Below, piece after piece: positions 61,311 to 64,000 of a stretch of DNA of 64,000 nt. Source of the DNA: Lumnitzera littorea (lineage: Eukaryota; Streptophyta; Magnoliopsida; Myrtales; Combretaceae). Made by a program: the position numbers and the translations under genes. Location: contig JAMXBB010000011.1 in the NCBI GenBank assembly GCA_024138015.1, forward strand, positions 35,219,651-35,283,650, written 5' to 3'. Numbering within the stretch: the first letter of the stretch is position 1; the number at the start of each line of letters is the position of its first letter. The notes under the pieces are model-generated. The model was not told the DNA's origin. It made no database searches and worked only from the letters and a program-made list of their open reading frames with translations.

Positions 61311-61713
61311 GACATAGGTTGGGACACGATCGTGTCCCACGCCCGTGTGACTTTCTGATGGTGGGGCCTTACCTGGGCAGACACGGGCTGGGACACGACC
61401 GTGTCCTATGCCCGTGTAACTTACTGTATTCATGCGTTAAAACTGGACAGACACGGGTTGGGATACGATCGTGTCCCACGCCCGTGTAACTTTCTGTTAG
61501 CGATCGAGAATACTGGGCGCACACGGGCTGGGACACAACCGTATCTCATACCCGTGTAACTCTCTGTTGGCGCGGTATATAACTGGGTGGACACGGGCTG
61601 GGACACGACCGTGTCCCACGCCCGTATAACTCTCTATAGGTGTGGCAAATTAAAGGGGCCTGGATGGACACGGGCTGGGACACGACCGTATTCTATGCCC
61701 GTGTAACTTTCTG
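61311..61713. repeat. Six-copy tandem array, 70-bp period, each unit with a nested palindrome
   Basis: Units start at 61311, 61380, 61450, 61520, 61590 and 61667. Each core of about 37 bp pairs ACACGGGC with GCCCGTGT and, inside that, GGGACACG with CGTGTCCC, so either strand could fold into an almost uninterrupted hairpin. TAACTTTCTG follows most cores. The array is far more GC-rich than the element around it. The same unit occurs twice, 70 bp apart, in the element's LTR. Confidence 0.9.
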
Positions 61714-62076
61714 TTCTGTTTTTTTTTTTTTTTTAAGCCTAAATTCATGAATTTAATTTAAAAATAAAGGAAACTTAAAAAAAATAAAAGTAATTAAACT
61801 AGAAAAATAAGAAAAAGAAAACTAAAGAGAAGAATAAAAATGAAACTAAAAGGAAAAAGCATATGACTAAAATTGAAACAAATAAAAGAAGCAAAGCAAA
61901 GTTAGATAAAAGAAAAATAAAATGAAATAAACTTAAAGAACTTAAGTGTAAGCAAAGTTAGACATAGGTTGCCTCCTAAGAAGCGCTATAGTTAACGTTG
62001 ATAGCTTGACAGGATACGTCTTCTCATTCATGATTTTTCATCCAAGTGGAGATAGGACTCCTCCTGTATCTTGCTT

Positions 62077-64000
62077 TCAAACCCTCCATATGAGTGGAAA
62101 TTTACCCTTCGGCCATCGACCTTGCCAATTCCATTTCATCGGTGCATGAATTCCATCGTTTCTCTTCTTATCACACCATTTATCAAATTCATGTAACCTA
62201 AATTTCTTCATTTTGTTCGCTTTTAGCTTAGATGCGGTGGTCATTGAAAGTTTTGAACTTTTCACCACATAGACATGTTCCAAATGATTTCTTGACAATT
62301 TTGGTTCCAAAATTGGTAGCTTCTTTTTGAAGGATTTTAACCTAAGATCTTTTGGCTTATGAAACGGATGAACCCCCTTCTTGTCCACAATGGATTCATA
62401 AACTTCTATTTGAGTTGCCACTTCTGCACAATTGGGGTTGGTCACCAAATTTTCATCTCCTTTTTGCAAGCAATAGCTTGAGGAATCTTTGGCAAGCGTT
62501 TCCTGCACGCATGTAGATATAACGACATTAGTGGCATTAACATTATGACATATGCCCTCTGGGTCAAGAAATTTGTTCGTTGCCTCTGGAGTTTTGAAAA
62601 CTATTTCATCATCCCCAACCCGTAATATCAACTTATGCTCACTAACATCAAAAACAGCCCTAGCAGTAGCTAGGAAGAGTCGACCTAAAATGATTGACAC
62701 CTCAATATCTTCATCTATATCAAGTATAATAAAATCCACGGGAAATATGAATTTGTCTACTTGCACTAAAACATCCTCTATGATGCCTTTAGAGTATGTG
62801 ATAGACCTATCAACTAATTGAAGGCTCATGCGCGTTAGTTTAGATTCTCCTAACCCTAGCTTTTTGAACAATTTATACGGCATCAAATTTATACTGGCTC
62901 CTAAGTCTGCCAAAGCATTATCTACTAACAAATTGCCAAGCATACAAGGAATAGTGAAACTTCCTAGATCGTTTAATTTTTGTGGCAGCTTTTTCTGAAG
63001 AAGTGCCGAGCATTCCTCGTTCAATGTGACAGTTGTAAGCTCCTCCAACTTCCTCTTATTCAATAGAAGATCTTTTAGAAATTTTGCATACTTTAGCATC
63101 TGTAAGATAACATCAACAAGAGGTAAGTTAATGTGTAATTGTTTGAAAATATCAAGCAATTTACCAAATTCCTTATTCTGATCAGTGTAACTTTGCTTAA
63201 GGCACTGTGGGTAAGGGATAGGAGGCTTGTACTCCTCCACTTTCGGTGGTTCCATACTTTCTTTTGATTTTACTGGCATTGCATCTTCCTTACAGTTGAC
63301 TTCCACTTATTTCTCAACTACTTCCCTACCATTCTTCTTCTCCACTTGCAGTTTTCTACCACTTCTTAAGGTCATAGCATTAACATGTTCCCTAGGATTG
63401 ACCTCGATATTCCCTAAGAGTGTTCCCTATGGTCTTTTAGAGATTAGCTTCGCAAGTTGACCAATTTGGTTCTCAAGGTTGCGATTTGAAGCCTCTTGAT
63501 TCCTCAGCGATGATTCAATGTTGGATAAGCGAGCCTCATTGCCTTGAATATATTTTATGAGAAGTTCTTCCACACTAGACTTCATTTCTTGAGGAAGAGG
63601 AGGTAGGAATGGTCTTTGAAATCCAGGTGGGCCAAAGTTAGTCTTCTACTGGCCTTAGTTTTGATTTCCCCATGAGAAATTAGGGTGATTCCTCCAGCCT
63701 GGATTATAAGTGTTACTGTAAGGGTTATTTTGTTGCTTGGGTGGATTTCCTAGATAATTTACTTGTTCCAGTTGTTCTTGTGCTCCATACCCTTGCATAC
63801 CAAAGTCACTTACATCCGATTGTACTTATTGAGGGCCAATAGAGAGTGCATCAATCTTCTTACTCAATAGGTCCACTTTGGCTGCCAGAGCAGTGGTTAA
63901 GTCCACATCATAAATTCCCATAGCCTTTTGCTTGGCTCTAGTGCTTTCCTACTGATAATTGTTCATCGTTATTCCTTCAATCAAGTTTTGTGCTTACTCG
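62077..64000 (-). pseudogene. gag C-terminus and retropepsin of the Athila-like element
   Basis: From the right edge, the minus strand reads NPYSNTYNPGWRNHPNFSWG (about 63670-63730), then NEARLSNIESSLRNQEASNR and VNAMTLRSGRKLQ, the standard gag tail of this lineage. Stops occur at about 63644, 63427 and 63307. The last 409 residues (62077-63306) are open: YPQCLKQSYTDQNKEFGKLL, then the protease active site ADLGASINLMP at about residues 133-143, and IILGRLFLATARAVFD. The frame ends without entering an RT domain. The 5' end of gag lies outside the window. Confidence 0.85.

Larger units (their letters stand above)
56533..64000 (-). mobile_element. Athila-like LTR retrotransposon, 3' portion (3' LTR, tandem repeats, ORF3, gag-protease); 5' part outside the window
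   Basis: On the minus strand the order from 64000 down is gag C-terminus and protease, a hairpin tandem array, an Athila ORF1-type protein, an AT-rich region with a second tandem array, a polypurine tract and the 3' LTR. Between the end of the protease frame (62077) and the ORF3 start (60596) there are only 1.5 kb, and no RT, RNase H or integrase motif is visible. The element therefore looks non-autonomous or recombined. gag and ORF3 carry stops. Confidence 0.8.

Noticed and set aside
1..64000. tRNA, rRNA, CRISPR arrays and bacterial-type operons
   Set aside because: Looked for by eye on both strands; no convincing candidate. The sequence is typical plant nuclear DNA.

Overview
The window is nuclear DNA from a flowering plant, most likely a eudicot. 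It is AT-rich, full of long poly-A/T and dinucleotide runs, has GT-AG spliced genes, and most of its length is layers of decayed LTR retrotransposons (Ty3/gypsy of several lineages, a Ty1/copia-like LTR, an Athila-like element), one LINE and one Mutator-like DNA element. Nothing prokaryotic, no RNA gene and no CRISPR array was seen. There is one 183-base assembly gap.

The only clearly intact host gene is a six-exon, minus-strand gene at 30813-33223. It encodes a 413-residue FAD-dependent monooxygenase of the plant MO2 / salicylate-hydroxylase-like family. A paralogue with the same exon layout at 34781-38989 is a pseudogene (one-base exon loss, two stops, one frameshift). The first two exons of a third copy lie at 342-982 and run off the left edge. 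All three are on the minus strand, so this is a tandem family cut apart by transposons. A second decayed host gene, an RBM39/CC1-like splicing factor with introns retained, lies at 41385-44930.

Layout: 1-982 partial monooxygenase; 983-6522 AT-rich intergenic DNA with a direct duplication, a G-tract and a fold-back palindrome against the assembly gap; 6523-10727 a gypsy solo LTR split by a Mutator-like element that is itself split by an Athila-like solo LTR; 12590-13440 copia-like LTR; 13440-18587 old Tat-type gypsy pol carrying a solo LTR; 18588-25226 a structurally complete but dead gypsy element with two LTRs; 25232-27792 fragments of a third gypsy family with its 3' LTR; 27793-30812 AT-rich intergenic DNA; 30813-38989 monooxygenases; 39374-41368 a solo LTR with perfect target duplication just upstream of the pseudogene; 41385-44930 splicing-factor pseudogene; 45389-47480 LINE; 47590-54860 gypsy fragments interrupted by a GC-richer element and a 3.1-kb solo LTR; 56533-64000 the 3' part of an Athila-like element on the minus strand.

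No new multi-gene system was found. The most unusual structures are (a) a 70-bp-period repeat with a nested palindrome, present both in the U3 part of the Athila-like LTR and as a six-copy array inside the same element, which shows no reverse transcriptase or integrase in the part seen; (b) insertions that can be dated relative to one another because a paralogous empty site lies elsewhere in the window; and (c) the fold-back palindrome at the gap. Coordinates of splice sites and LTR ends were read by eye from the sequence; no alignment or database search was run.
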